From: Paraescarpia echinospica
Taxonomy: Eukaryota; Annelida; Polychaeta; Sabellida; Siboglinidae
DNA length: 64,000 nucleotides
Assembly (NCBI GenBank): GCA_020002185.1
Contig: CM034531.1
Coordinates: 70,496,049 to 70,560,048 of the forward strand
Reading direction: 5' to 3'
Shown here: positions 12,163 through 49,199 of the stretch, in pieces
Numbering within the stretch: the stretch's first letter is position 1
Layout of the letters: each line of letters begins with the position of its first letter
Notes under the pieces: model-generated
What the model saw: the letters and a program-made list of their open reading frames with translations, nothing else
What the model was told of the DNA's origin: nothing
Databases searched by the model: none
Position numbers and translations under genes: made by a program

Positions 12163-13800
12163 TATAAAAGCCTCGACGTGTGGAATACGGAATAGTAGCC
12201 CCATCTAACGGCAACACATCGCAACTTATCTACGTTGGTCCTAACCGCAGTGACCCAATACGTTTGGGAGAGGGGGCTGGCACGTTTGTCAACAACCGAT
12301 TTTCTTGGAAGCATATTCGTGATGGTCGGTTCAATTAATTCAATCAACACAGTTATTGGTTTGCGGGGAAGCCGCGAGTACTGACCACAACTGTAGCCAG
12401 AGGCATGTCGAACCATTATCGGGGCCAAGTGACCGTGTCGCATCCTGCGAAGTCAAATACCACTTGCCCGGTTCAGTCGCTTGTTGACAACCAACCTTCC
12501 GAGTCACTGCCGCTAACCCCGAGGGTCTGGCTTTGTACGTCAAGTGGTTCAACTCTACGTGAAATAAGCTGCGAATCATCGCAATTGTAATACTTCCACA
12601 GAAGAATTTACACTTAGCAAAACAATGTGTTGTGTCATACATTGTGCAAACGGTTTCGCGTAGGCGTTTCTAGCATTACCGAAAGGTTTCTCCATTTCAT
12701 CTGACCCTGACATTGATATTATATGTGGTATATGTGCTACTTGTATCTGTTCTGTCATTCCGCCGTAGTTACCCTTGCCAGCTGTAAGGGTCAGTTCCCA
12801 TACGTTGCACTCCGTAACTCGCACCAAAATTTGGGTGATTGCCCGGACGCACCTCATGTTGCTACATCTCGCTCCACTCACGTTTTGCCAACGTTATTCC
12901 TACCGCGTGAAAGACAAAATTATAATAGACTTGTAAGGTATCTTGGGAATCGTGCGGCTTTTTCTTTGAATTCGCCCGGTTTGTTTTTCCTGTGTTTCCT
13001 TCCTCTGAACCATGGCTACCGGTCCGACGCCGCTGCAAGAAAGGTCTTCGGGTGTGGCTGTTGCGGGAATAGAACGATGAATAGTGTTGTAAGTCACTAA
13101 CTACCTATCCCGATCAGATGGTATAGTTCGGCGCTCTTGCGTTACTCAGACATGAACATTAAGATTATAAACATTCCACAACTGTGAATTATCGTTGTCG
13201 AACCGCACCATCAGAGTGTGTCGGTGGGACATTGAAGTCTACATACGGGGGATGAATACTTGACGCAGGTATGAGCAACTTAAGGTCGCGAACATTGATG
13301 TGCAAGAAGGCAAGACAGGTGGCAATTCCCGTAGTTTGTAGATCCGGTGTCACATGACCGGTTAGCATATTTGAGGAGCAAACTTCGAAAGTTTACAACT
13401 TGTTTAACAACGTTTGATAAGGTGAACAGTGTCCGTCATGCTGACTATGGTATGGGGAAACAACGTGTACAGTCATGGCTGAACAGCGTACTCTCTGATG
13501 CTAATAAGCATGTTGGAATCAAAGCCTTAGTGAAGGTTCTCGTCGACGTTAAGGTCACCATAACCCTGACTCGTGTGTAGAATTTGATCAAACGGTCGGT
13601 AAATTGTGTGGTATGCCTAATGACGGTGTTGATGCTGAACAGTCTAATCACGTTGACCCACGTTACCACTTTTAGAATCTGATGTTTTATTATTAACATT
13701 CCATAGTACTAGTCACTTTCTGAATACGGTTATTGTTATTAAACAGAGTGTACCTTGTCATCAAAAACATACCTAGTGAGACATGCGATGTTAATTACTA
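12163..13800. other. Unassigned DNA
   Basis: Several open frames of 60-125 codons overlap on both strands with no recognisable domain. I cannot support a gene. Confidence 0.4.
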
Positions 13801-13847
13801 CACACGCCACACGAACACGGTCACACAGAAACATGGACACACGGACA

Positions 13848-13859
13848 CACACACGCACG

Positions 13860-13942
<83 letters not shown>

Positions 13943-13960
13943 GAACACACACACACACGT
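13848..13960. repeat. (CA)n microsatellite
   Basis: About 35 uninterrupted CA units with CACG variants at both ends. Confidence 0.95.
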
Positions 13961-14017
13961 AGAATTTGTTTAAATCCAAATCATGGGGAGTTATTTATAA
14001 CTACCCCTGCCTGATGC

Positions 14018-14032
14018 ACGCACACACAAACG

Positions 14033-14064
<32 letters not shown>

Positions 14065-14085
14065 TGCACACACACACACACACAT

Positions 14086-14128
<43 letters not shown>

Positions 14129-14195
14129 CAGACGGAGGGACGGAGAGAGGGACAGAGGGACGAACGGACGGACGGACGGACGGACGGACGGACAC
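14018..14195. repeat. Compound (CA)n-(GGAC)n microsatellite
   Basis: CA tract with CATGCA interruptions, followed from about 14126 by a GGAC/GACGG tract ending in seven clean GGAC units (14166-14192). Confidence 0.95.
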
Positions 14196-15730
14196 TCGTT
14201 AGAATTTTTTAATGATTGCACCAACTTGATGGGTTGGAATTGTTGAGCTTTTAAATATGTAGAAAGACCCGAATAAGTTCATGTCATACAGGCCCGGCTA
14301 ATCCATAAATCAGTGTACATGAACTGTTACGCCTATATTCTAAAATTAATAACGGCCAAATCATTTTAACAAATGATGGGTCATTAAACCACGTTTTCGC
14401 GGTACACAAAGATGTTAGAATGGATAGAGCGTATATACATAATATGATTTTCCGATAAAACCGATCAGATTGTATACCCTTAATCAATGTAACATGTATT
14501 TTCACGATTACATTGTTATCTAAGTTATTACTACCACGCCTACGTGCACCGACCTGTACCTGTCACGGATGACAAATTTAACGTGACAAGAAGAGGCTGG
14601 AATTCACACACCTTTGTATGACTCTCTGGTAACCGGGCTACATTGCGTGTTCAACATACCTCATCAGCATACCTGATGCAACACACGCAACTTGGTATGA
14701 AAGGTGACGGTTCTCGATAAAACGAATCAATCGTCCGAGCATGACACCCGTTTGGTTAGACATTGTATGGCGCATGATTAATGTACCTATAGGTTACGGA
14801 GCATTGAGACGCATTCTATTTCACCCGATGGGTAATGAGGCATTTCGCAACTATCAGCCGAGAACCATGGCACGTCTGTAAAAGGCTAGCTATGTCCACA
14901 CAGCGTCTACTGTTTGCACCCGAGACACGGCGTCGGTTCTTGATCTTCCGGAGGAGTCTCATTAGATTACGTCGGACGTGTAATTGGGGACATCCGGTGG
15001 TCTGTTAGAGCGGACACCATCTGTACGCTCCTGGTACGGTCACCCGTATGCTTGCCGGTGGATCACCGCACGACTAAGGCACACTATCAGTATGTTCAGC
15101 CCGGATGCATTTACACGTGCAATAAGAGACGTGTTGAACAATGGATTAATGCGGCCGAACTTCAACCGGATGACAACCATTGCTACCAATTCATGCGAGC
15201 GTTGAAAACTCAGAGTGTCCAGACCAGATTACACGAGCCATAACTTGTCCAACTGGTCAGCCGACACAGTGTCTCGGGAAGTCGTGGAGCAAGAATCGAT
15301 CGGGGTAACACGCTCGCAACCAACCGTGCGACAAATAAATGCATAACATTTTGGTGAATAATCGTTGGCCTCTAAGCTAACGATAAGCCAATGACCTAGT
15401 TGTAAGTAGACGAGCTGAAGAAGTTAATTGTGATGATGATAGGAAAGGGTGACTTGGACAAGGTCCACGCAGATGGTGAGACTGGAGAGATCAGTGAAAA
15501 CAGAGAGATAAGGAGGCTGGTGGTAAGGAGAGAAAAGCCAGGGAGACTGTTGAAAGGGGGAAGACAGCATTGACATAACGGAAGGAGACAGAAGGAAAAG
15601 GGACAAAGAAGAAGGTAACAGGAGGGAAAGTGACAACAGGGGAAAGAAGACATGAGTTAAGGTGAGAGTGACGGTGACAGGGGGAGATGACAGCAACGAA
15701 ACAGGTGGAAACCAACGTAGGAGGTACTCT
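14196..15730. other. Unassigned DNA
   Basis: No gene recognised. A frame at 15052-15243 reads protein-like but has no family match that I can name. The 15430-15700 stretch is purine-rich. Confidence 0.35.
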
Positions 15731-15859
15731 GAGGCATGATTGAGGGGGCAATGAGAAGATGGGCTATATACTCTATTCTGAGAAAGACAGATAAGACGCT
15801 AAGCGAGTGTAGGATGTCGTTGTTTGTCTACCGGGGGCTGGGATAGAACATGCGACTGA

Positions 15860-16234
15860 TTGGCCAGAGAAGATATTGGGCCTGGCAAGGGAGGGTCTAT
15901 GCTAGTATACGTAGGAACAAATAATGCAGACAGGGAGGGAACAACTGGGATAGTACAGAAGTACAGACAGTTAATGAGGAAGTTAAATAAGACAGGAGTT
16001 GAACAGGTTATTCTCTCAGGAATTTTACCAGTAATGGTAGGAAGGGGGCCAACATATAGAAACTGCAAGATGGCGATCAACACTCTAGTTGAGCAGATGT
16101 GTGAAGAAGAGGGCGTGGGATTCATAGATGTATGGGGATACTTTGTTGAGAGGGAAGATGTGTACATGAGAGATGGCCTCCATCTAAGTGCAAAGGGCAG
16201 CAGTTTTCTCAGAGAACCTGCTGCGATCTGTTGA
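15860..16234 (+). pseudogene. SGNH/GDSL esterase-like domain of LINE
   Basis: An open frame of 124 codons carries VYVGTNN (SGNH block III-type, with the Asn), a VILSGILPV strand, and near the end DGLHLS, which supplies the catalytic Asp-x-x-His of SGNH hydrolases. The Gly-Asp-Ser block with the nucleophile should lie upstream and is not seen in frame, so the domain is truncated. Esterase domains in the first ORF of CR1/L2-type LINEs are established; the assignment to this LINE rests on the downstream endonuclease and RT remnants. Confidence 0.7.
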
Positions 16235-16435
16235 CAGTGGGACAGATTGCATTTATTTAAACTAGATGAACATGGGGATTCACAGAGAAGCCTGAAACTG
16301 GAGGCATAGATAAAGACAGCACAAATAAATCAGCAAAGAACAGCCTGGAACACTGTTTTGAAGCTGGATATAAATGCGTTTGTTTAAATGCAAGGAGCGA
16401 AGTAAACAAAAGAAGTGAACTAAACATTATGGGAA

Positions 16436-16765
16436 GTGAGCAAACAGGACTGCATTATTATGGGGAATTTTAACCATGGACATATACAATGGAAATCTCT
16501 ACAGAGTACGGGGAGAGAGGACGACAAGTTTTCAGTTTTAGTACAAAGTAGTTTCATTTCTCAACATATGCTAGAACCAACCAGGGAAGAAAATGTGTCA
16601 GACATAGTTTTGTCATCACAAACTGAATTTGTTGACAATGTCAATATAAGTGAGCCACTTGGGAGTTGTTATCACAACCAGATACATTTTACTAGGAGAA
16701 ACTTTCTCAAAGGAAGATATAGGGAAATGAGATATGCTAGAAAGAGTACAGAGGAGTGCGACTAA
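16436..16765 (+). pseudogene. LINE endonuclease fragment fused to RT tail
   Basis: The frame starts with the carboxyl half of an AP-endonuclease-like domain (GNFNHGHI; then LEPTREENVSDIVLSS, the usual P-T-R...L-D-x-V block) and ends in sequence corresponding to the last part of RT. The join near 16690-16740 marks a large internal deletion. Confidence 0.65.
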
Positions 16766-17262
16766 AATGATACCAAAACTACGAAATACGCCTAAAAGAA
16801 TGTGGTTTGACAACACTAGAGATCAGAAGATTGAGAGGAGATCAGATAGAAGTGTTTAAAATATTGAATGATATGAAAATATTGATAGAACTATTTTTTT
16901 CTCAGTTAAGAACGATAGAAGGACCAGAGGACATCGAGTTACATGAGTAAAAGAGGAGTGTAGATTATATATAAGATAGTTCTAATTTTCCCAAAGGACT
17001 GTAAATGATTGGAACGTATTATCTGCTGATTGTGTGGGTGCTAATAGCGTGAATATGTTTAAAAATAAATTTGACACGTACCTCAGAATGGCGGGATACA
17101 CGTTGATAAAAAGGATTGGACTCTCGATAAGCCATAAGGCTTCCTTGTCCACCTGCCATCTAGAGTTAATTATCTGGGTGGCAATCTTGTTAAATCTTGT
17201 CCACTTGCCAGTTGGATGTTTTGCTTTGGATGTTAGTCTTGTTAATTGCATATCAGTATAAT

Positions 17263-18885
17263 AATAGTTCTACGGAAGAACTGACAGATTATTACTATTT
17301 GACACTATAAAACTACACTGCCAATCACGAATCTGCTACGAGCCGACTTCAGTCGTCGGAGAGGCTTCATGGGCTCCACAAAATCTCTGAAATCATCGTT
17401 CAACATCCCCTGACATGAAATATGGAATATGCGATTGCTAGATACACCAGCTGTCGTCACAACGGGAATACGACCATCTGATCCCTACCAGCAGGATCTG
17501 ACCATCCACGACTCTGTTATCGATCATCTTATCGTCTCCGCATCGGGGTCACCCAGGCAAACAGCACCATGAGGAAGTGACGTTGTACTGCACTGACGAG
17601 ACGCAGTCAACGAAATACGACTGCTGCAATGTCCCACCTCCTCTGCTGCCGATCCGTGTACTCTGGAAGATCTAGCAAAAAACTAAAACTGTAACTGCTG
17701 CACTACTGACGAGTTGGCCGTCCTCACCTCCAGATCTCAGCCTGTCTGACGCTGGTCTGAAGCTCGCGCTGTCCTCCACGGGCACAGACTGACCATTATG
17801 CCTACCAATTCCGGTCGGGCTGACTATTACGTGGGTTTTTATTTTTATTAGTTTTATCATTCCGATATATGTATTGCTATTGCAAAGCTATTGCGATAGT
17901 GTCGTAGCAATTGTCATAGTATCTCGATAGATGATGTTAGGACGGTAAATAAATAAAAGCATAAAATGATATTGAAAAGGCAAGTTTACGAACGAGCTTC
18001 GCTTGTCTGTTTGGCGACTATAGTTACGCGACTATAGTTACTATCGATAGCTCAATGTACTACCGGCGACAGCTAGGCCTATCCATAGTTACATTTTCTA
18101 TCGATAGTACACTATCATGACACCAATTTTAGCGGTACATCGATAGTTCGTTATCAGTGCGTCATTCGACAGACCGACAGCAAGGCGTTCACGCACATGC
18201 CATGAAGACGACGCATTGGGTCCTTCCGACATCGTGTCACGGTATCTCATAATGACAAAGATTATGATTATGATATGTGTATCTCACTGGTCAGCCCCCG
18301 CCTCGCCGAGAAGGCGAAGATGTTATATGAATGCGTGTTAGTCAGCCTGTTCCGTTACGATATTATAGTCACCACGGGCGCATCACTGTTACGACATATA
18401 GGTAGTATTTCATACAGTTTGTTTTTTACCTTTCCCATATGATCTCCTGAACTTATACCACCGCAATGACAAAGACTTCGTCCTCGGCTTTGCGTGAAGT
18501 CTTGGCTCGAGATTAACACAACACTAACGACTCGTCGAATCAGAACCTCGGACGCCGTCCTTTCAAACAGCACTATTGACGCTAGATTGTGGCTGCGTAG
18601 AATTAATTGAAAATAAATTAGCCGATGTCGTTTTGTAGTTGTTGAAAGCCAGGTCCTGCGTAACAAGTCAATAGCGTGCACCGAAAAAATCAATGTGTCA
18701 TCAATAGAATAAGTTCGTTGGTATTTTTTGTTTATTTCAACCGGGCGACGTTTAGTTACTGCATGATCACCATGCGTGTGTGCGTGTGCGTTTGCGTGGT
18801 GCGTAGACTGTGTGCGCATGCGCTCACGTATGTGTCGTGCTTGTTCTTCTTTCTTCTGTATGCGAATCAATCATTTATAGCAACG
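17263..18885. other. Unassigned DNA
   Basis: No gene recognised. The 17860-18160 stretch is rich in short CTATCGATAG/GCGACTATAG-type palindromes, possibly an old inverted-repeat element, but I cannot define its ends. Confidence 0.35.
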
Positions 18886-18936
18886 ATGGCCAAAATAAAT
18901 TCCCCAAATACCGAGGAAGCCGAAAGAAAAAACCAG
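18886..18936 (+). CDS. Candidate first coding exon of the SEC14-like gene (proximal start)
   Basis: ATG in a good context (A at -3, G at +4) opens 17 codons (MAKINSPNTEEAERKNQ), ending in phase 0 at CAG|GTCTGA. That fits the phase-0 exon at 19548. The donor is weak because C at +3 is rare. The competing start is 4455-4469; a third option is that translation begins at the methionine inside exon 2 (19563). Confidence 0.4.
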
Positions 18937-19547
18937 GTCTGATCCCTTCCCTTTGTGCGTTGTATATTAAGTACAGAACACAATAACCTAGACCGCATGT
19001 ACTCACTGCGTACCTAATTACTATTAGTCCCTCCCCCTCCTTGCGTACGTAATTTGTAGATGGCCCCTGGCAACATTGCCTTTTATTTTCGCTCTCTAGG
19101 TGTGGTTCTATTTTGCTAATGTAATCGCGTCACTCGGGACAGTTTAACTGTAAAGTATTGGCGCGTTGTGTAAGTCGATTAGGAACAGGCGGGTAATTTA
19201 ATCACGTAGGCGTGTTCGTATCACTCACCGTCAGACATCCCGAGTGCGTCAGTTCTTATAACGGTACAAACCCGTGCGGACTGGGCCGACATGTTGTAAA
19301 GGTTTTGTGCACTGATTAAAGCATAGCTGGATGCTTCCCATTGAAGTCGAATTTTCCAAGGCGGGTTTACTTTCTATTAGTGTGATTTTTGTCGAGATAA
19401 CCTTTAGAGTTTCGGCACTTGGGTGGTCATGACTCCGGATAGGCTTGATTTATTTACTAAACAAGGATATAACTCTGTTCGGTTGAAACGCAGACAGATG
19501 GTCCAATAATAATGACACATTTGACCGTGACGTTGTTTTGCTTGCAG

Positions 19548-44776
<25,229 letters not shown>

Positions 44777-45075
44777 TGAACGGTCACCTAGTGAAAATGC
44801 CACCTTCCATGATCCGGACGTTACTAGGTGATCAGGTGTCCAGTGAAACACGTCGAACGTATAGAAAGTACCCCAAGCTACAAAGACAAGAATGCCGTCC
44901 ATTGTTTCGTCTGGAACTAAGATGGCGTATTGCTCGGGATTGTGCGCTGTGATGTCACACTGCCAGCTACATTGCCATGCTACAACTTGTTTATCAAAAT
45001 TCTGGTGATGTTTTCTTGCGTGTGTCGGCGTTGGTCCACCATGTACATACTACCTATAACTGTGACTGTCCAGTG

Positions 45076-45113
45076 TTTTCAATTATCATATATATATATA
45101 TGATAATTGAAAA
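45076..45113. repeat. Perfect 38-bp palindrome
   Basis: TTTTCAATTATCATATAT followed by its exact complement. AT-rich, 300 bp downstream of the SEC14-like stop; it could lie in the 3' UTR. Confidence 0.95.
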
Positions 45114-45837
45114 TGTATAGAACTATACGTTTTATCTAAAATCTGAATAGTCCGAAAACGATTACTGCGCTCGAAAACGTGAATGGAAATGTTGCTAGGC
45201 TTTCATAGTTTCTTGTATCAACTACATAAATTACTCACTTGTATATACGAGATAATATGCTGAAAAGAAGATGCGTTATAAGTATAATAATATCCTTAAT
45301 ATATGTAACCCATCTGTGACATATCTGTGAATACGGACATTTGTGATGACTAGTTAATTATATGAGCAACTTACACATGGTTCAGTTTCATCGATTTTAT
45401 TCGTATCTAACTTCATTGTATTCATAGGAAACGGTGAAACTTTCGGATTGTGGCAAAGTTACACAATGGAGTGGTAATATAGCCTTGAATATGGGTTTTG
45501 GGGCTAGAGACCCGTAAACTCATATTAGGAACTTTAGCAGTGTTTGTGTCATTGGCGTTCGAAGCGGGTATGTAGGTATTTTCTTGAACACAGAGTTTTA
45601 TTATAAAATAGGGCATTTATTTATTGTGAACAGGAATTGTAAGTGTCTTGGATATTGTGAATTGATAATTGCTGTGTTATTAGTAGGTGAACTATTAAAC
45701 GTATGTACAATTTTATCTATGAACAACGAAAGTTATCCTTAAACCTTGTCTTTGCACAATGCGTCAATATTATGGCAAAGCACATTATACCACTGGATGC
45801 TTTAATGTGGTTCAATTATTTTATAATAAGTGTTATT

Positions 45838-46006
45838 AATAAAGGCCTCTTGTGCCTTCCATTCATGTAAATGATATTTATGCAGTTGTATTTTGTACGT
45901 ACATATACGTAGTAGTATTTTAATAAGAAACTAGTAATTAATAAACAAGGTCGCGTTTCGTTGCCGTGTATGTATGTACGTACTATACGAGACGATGTAT
46001 AATAAA
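45838..46006 (+). promoter_or_regulatory. Candidate polyadenylation signals for the SEC14-like gene
   Basis: AATAAA occurs at 45838-45843, 45940-45945 and 46001-46006, the first such hexamers I found after the stop at 44776. If used, the 3' UTR would be about 1.1-1.2 kb. Confidence 0.35.
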
Positions 46007-46189
46007 CTGTTTCAGTTGTGACAATATCTGAAGTAATTTGGAGTTGTCGCCTTTCCTTTTAGGACGTTGTTAAACTCTGTATATTTAACAGAATGAATCA
46101 CATGGCCACATAAATAAGTTTGATAAGCTCGTCAAATAAGCACATTTTGCAAAAGACATGTTTATCCAGAAAGATTACCCCCTCAAACA

Positions 46190-46450
46190 TCACAAGGCAG
46201 ACTTGACGCCAAACAAAGGAGCACTGTCAAAGTCGTAGCCACAACAGGGTCTTCTCTCTGCGTGAGCAGGAATTCCACCAGAGAAGACAACTCGGCGATT
46301 CCACCTTGTTTCATCAGCTATACCATGGAGATAGGCGCTGGTGAACATGGCCCTCCAAACCACACGGTCGTCTGTAGTTTGTAGCAGTTCTAGTGTGCTT
46401 CTTCCACTCCGTGTTGTCAGACAATGCTCACCAACGCCTGTAACATACAC
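46190..46450 (-). pseudogene. Possible LINE carboxyl-terminal remnant
   Basis: A minus-strand frame of 86 codons contains LELLQTTDDRVVWRAM, which resembles the T-x-DR-x-x-WR block at the end of several LINE ORF2 proteins. No RT motif is adjacent, so the call is weak. Confidence 0.3.
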
Positions 46451-47220
46451 CGCACTTAGAAGAAGAAGACGACCAGGGATGCGAGGGAGGGAGGGAGGGA
46501 GGGTGGATGGAGTGCTTAAACAATTCTAAGTTTCTCCTGGTGGCTGGTGCCAGCACCTACCCGTTGGAAATTTGGAATGAGTGGGGCAGCTGCTAAATGA
46601 AGACAAAAACCATATAAAAGGTAATATTAGTATATCTCTCTAAATACTTTCTCCAACATTATTTCAGAGACAGTGTTATATACAGTAGACCCTACAATTA
46701 TTTGCGAAAGCCAAACTGAATACAAATGGAAACCTACGAAATAACATTCTAAATTTGACGATACAACACTTCTTAACCGTAATATTGCGTCATAACTTCC
46801 GGCTTAGCGATACACGGAGAATTATGATAATGATAAAATATTGGGGGACACCATGCTAAACATGTGTCACTGATTCACAAGTCGATGGTGACAGCGGTAT
46901 CGCCGCCTAGCGACCAACTACTAAGTTACAACTCTACTAGTCAAGCAAGATGAAAATTAATGAGTTTTTGTTGTAAGTCATATATTGATAAGCATTATGT
47001 ACGGACAACGTTTTCGAAGAATTTTCGCTGGAGTTTCAGCACCACTCCGCCATCCCGCTGTCGGATCCAGACATCGGAAGCTCCACTATCGGGACAAAAT
47101 TAATGCTGTGACAAGAGTCATAGAATAGTTTCTTTATTTGTAAACATCACGATAGAAACACAATTAACACTAACAGAACGGATTGATTAATGTTTTGGAA
47201 CGTTAAGTATTTGTTCACAC
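46451..47220. other. Unassigned intergenic DNA
   Basis: A short GGGA-repeat lies near 46483-46504; nothing else recognised. Confidence 0.4.
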
Positions 47221-47222
47221 TA

Positions 47223-47345
47223 ACACTCACGCGCATGCATGCAAGCACGCACGCATTCTTGACTCACACACACGCACACACCCTCTCACTTATGCCTACA
47301 CGCACGCGCAGGGGGCAGGGGCAGGCGCACACACACGCACACACA

Positions 47346-47378
<33 letters not shown>

Positions 47379-47379
47379 T
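47223..47379. repeat. Compound CA/CACG microsatellite
   Basis: CACG and CA runs with a GGGGCAGGGGC interruption near 47312-47325. Confidence 0.9.
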
Positions 47380-47381
47380 TT

Positions 47382-47771
47382 TCTATATTATAAAACAAAA
47401 CAGTTCTCTGTCTGCTTGTTTGTCTGTCTATGTATGTTAGTTTTGCACGCATGTGGCTAATGTGTTGTATGTGAACTAGCGGGCACATAATGGTTGTTCG
47501 TACATTTTTTGAAAAGTCGTCCGGGGATGGGATCTTGGGCGGCGGGGGGAGGGGGTCACAATTTTTAAATGGCACTTATCCTCGTCAGTGTTGCATGTGC
47601 AGGGCTGAAATTGTGTGTGTGATCTGGCGGGCCTATTCGGGTGGTCGTAGATTTAGACTTTTTTAGAAATTCGTCCGGGACGGTGGGGATCTCGAGGGTT
47701 CACAATTTCAAAATGTTTACCGCTGGCGACTGACTGCCTTTTCCCCGGGCAACGCTGGGTAAGTCGGCTAG
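47382..47771 (+). mobile_element. Helitron-like non-autonomous element (copy 1)
   Basis: Starts TCTATATTATAAAAC and ends with a short hairpin CCCGGGCAACGCTGGG followed by a 3' CTAG (47768-47771), the Helitron-type terminus (TC at 5', hairpin plus CTRR at 3'). The interior shares blocks with copy 2 (GCTGAAATT...GTGATCTGGCGGGCC and AAATTCGTCCGGG). No Rep/helicase coding. The flanking bases are not the classical A and T. Confidence 0.65.
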
Positions 47772-48110
47772 CATTTGCATACTACAATAGAACATCCTCT
47801 CCCAATGGCTGAGGCAAGATGATGATAAAGCCACTGATGTCTGAACCGGGTCGGTTTTGGGGGCTCAGCCATTTGGTTATATAATTTTTGGTGAGCCTCA
47901 AGGCTAATCGAGGTTTTTGGAGAAGGTTGGTTTTTGTGAGCCTGTTGGGATAAAATCTAGATTTGGATATGAAAATATGGCCAATATTCAATTTTCGGAA
48001 ATGTAAATGCGTACACTTACGACGCGGAAACATGGACAAAGAATATATAATGAGAGATACAATTATATATAAACCATAAAGAAAACGGAGGTAGGAATAA
48101 CAGTTATATT
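47772..48110. other. Unassigned intergenic DNA
   Basis: No gene recognised. Confidence 0.4.
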
Positions 48111-48114
48111 GTTA

Positions 48115-48836
48115 TCATGAAAATTTCAGAGCAATGTGGTATTGCTGCGTCAAAGGGTAATCCAATTATAGGGCTGATCAGAAGAAACATCACATACAAA
48201 GAGAAACATTAGTTGTACCACTATACAGTATAATACACGGCAATAATTAAGAATATTGCATACAATCATGGAAACCATACCATAAGAAAAGCATATGAAA
48301 AGTTATCATTATGATTCCTGAGCTGAACGATTTTAGTTATTAAAGCCGTCTGATAGAATGTGGGTTGACACCACTAGAGATTGGGACACGGTGTTAAAAT
48401 ATTGAATGGTTATGAAGATGTTGATAAGGGTTTATTTTGTGAACGAAAACAGTAGAACCGGGCGGCACAATGCAGCAATAGTTATAAAGAACAGTGGGCA
48501 ATATTCTACTTCACTGGCGTAAATTATTATCAGCATCTGCCTGATAGGTACTACCCTGGGTTGAAGCATATGTTTGAGACTTAGGATCGGTATGATGAAC
48601 TTAGTTTGAGCCATTTAAGTAAAAGATTACCCTTGTTCGATGTAGGTTGGATATGAGAAATGTCACAGTTTCATAGAGGATAATAAACGACTGGAACAAA
48701 TTATCAGATGATTGTGTTAATTCTAGCAGTGTGAATTTGTTTAAGAATAAGATTGATAGATATCTAGTGAGGGCGAGCTATACGTAGGTGGAATATTATT
48801 GGACTCTTGATAAGCCTAATGTTTCCTGCTCCGTGG
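48115..48836 (+). mobile_element. 5'-truncated CR1/L2-like LINE (copy 3)
   Basis: Begins in the RT tail (SEQCGIAASKGN, LIRRNITYKEK) and proceeds with many frameshifts to the family 3' region, GACTCTTGATAAGCCTAATG. It aligns by eye with 39.4-38.9 kb (minus) and 16.7-17.2 kb (plus). Confidence 0.75.
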
Positions 48837-48838
48837 AC

Positions 48839-49042
48839 AGATCATTTGGAGCGTGTTGCTTTGAATGGCAACCATGTAAAACATGTCGAGTACGAGAGTT
48901 ATAGGAGTTGCGTCACTAATCTTTATCAACGAGGTTCAAATTTATCGAATCAGACAATGCAGCAATATATTGATGATTTTGTACAATTGTTTGTGGCGCA
49001 ATTCGCCGCTAACCAGCAGACGCAGGTTACTGTAGGCGTCTA
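48839..49042 (+). other. Unassigned open frame, possibly an exon fragment
   Basis: Frame of about 67 codons (DHLERVALNGNHVKHVEYES... to QTQVTVGV, stop at 49041-49043) preceded by GTGGACAG, a possible acceptor. The sequence is protein-like and Gln/Asn-rich near its end. I recognise no family. It could be a transposon fragment, a terminal exon of an unseen gene, or chance. Confidence 0.25.
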
Positions 49043-49199
49043 GGCGGGCGGGAATCTATTTCCAGTTATAATAAAACGTACAGTTTCAACAGGATGTATC
49101 GATTTGGTACAACTGTCATGATGGACGAACTGTAAAACAGGGTGTTTTGCCAACGCGGCTCACTCACTGACAGCGCAGTCTGCCTCACACGTCATCAAC

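Larger units (their letters stand above)
15740..17262 (+). mobile_element. Internally deleted CR1/L2-like LINE (copy 1)
   Basis: In order: an SGNH esterase domain (15860-16210); an endonuclease start reading CLNARS..NKRSELNIM (about 16378-16430); an endonuclease carboxyl half with IIMGNFNHGHI (16436-16690); a jump to the far carboxyl end of RT (RVQRSATKMIP-like, about 16740-16780); and a 3' end GGTGGCAATCTTGTTAAATC near 17188-17207. Nearly the whole RT domain is deleted. The 3' end matches the minus-strand copy at 38.8-40.4 kb and part of the copy at 48.1-48.8 kb, so these are one family. Confidence 0.75.

Noticed and set aside
13739..14246. Several His/Thr- or Cys/Val-rich frames
   Set aside because: Translations of CA/GT and GGAC microsatellites.
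17860..18160. Cluster of CTATCGATAG-type palindromes as a transposon
   Set aside because: No consistent ends or target duplication could be defined.
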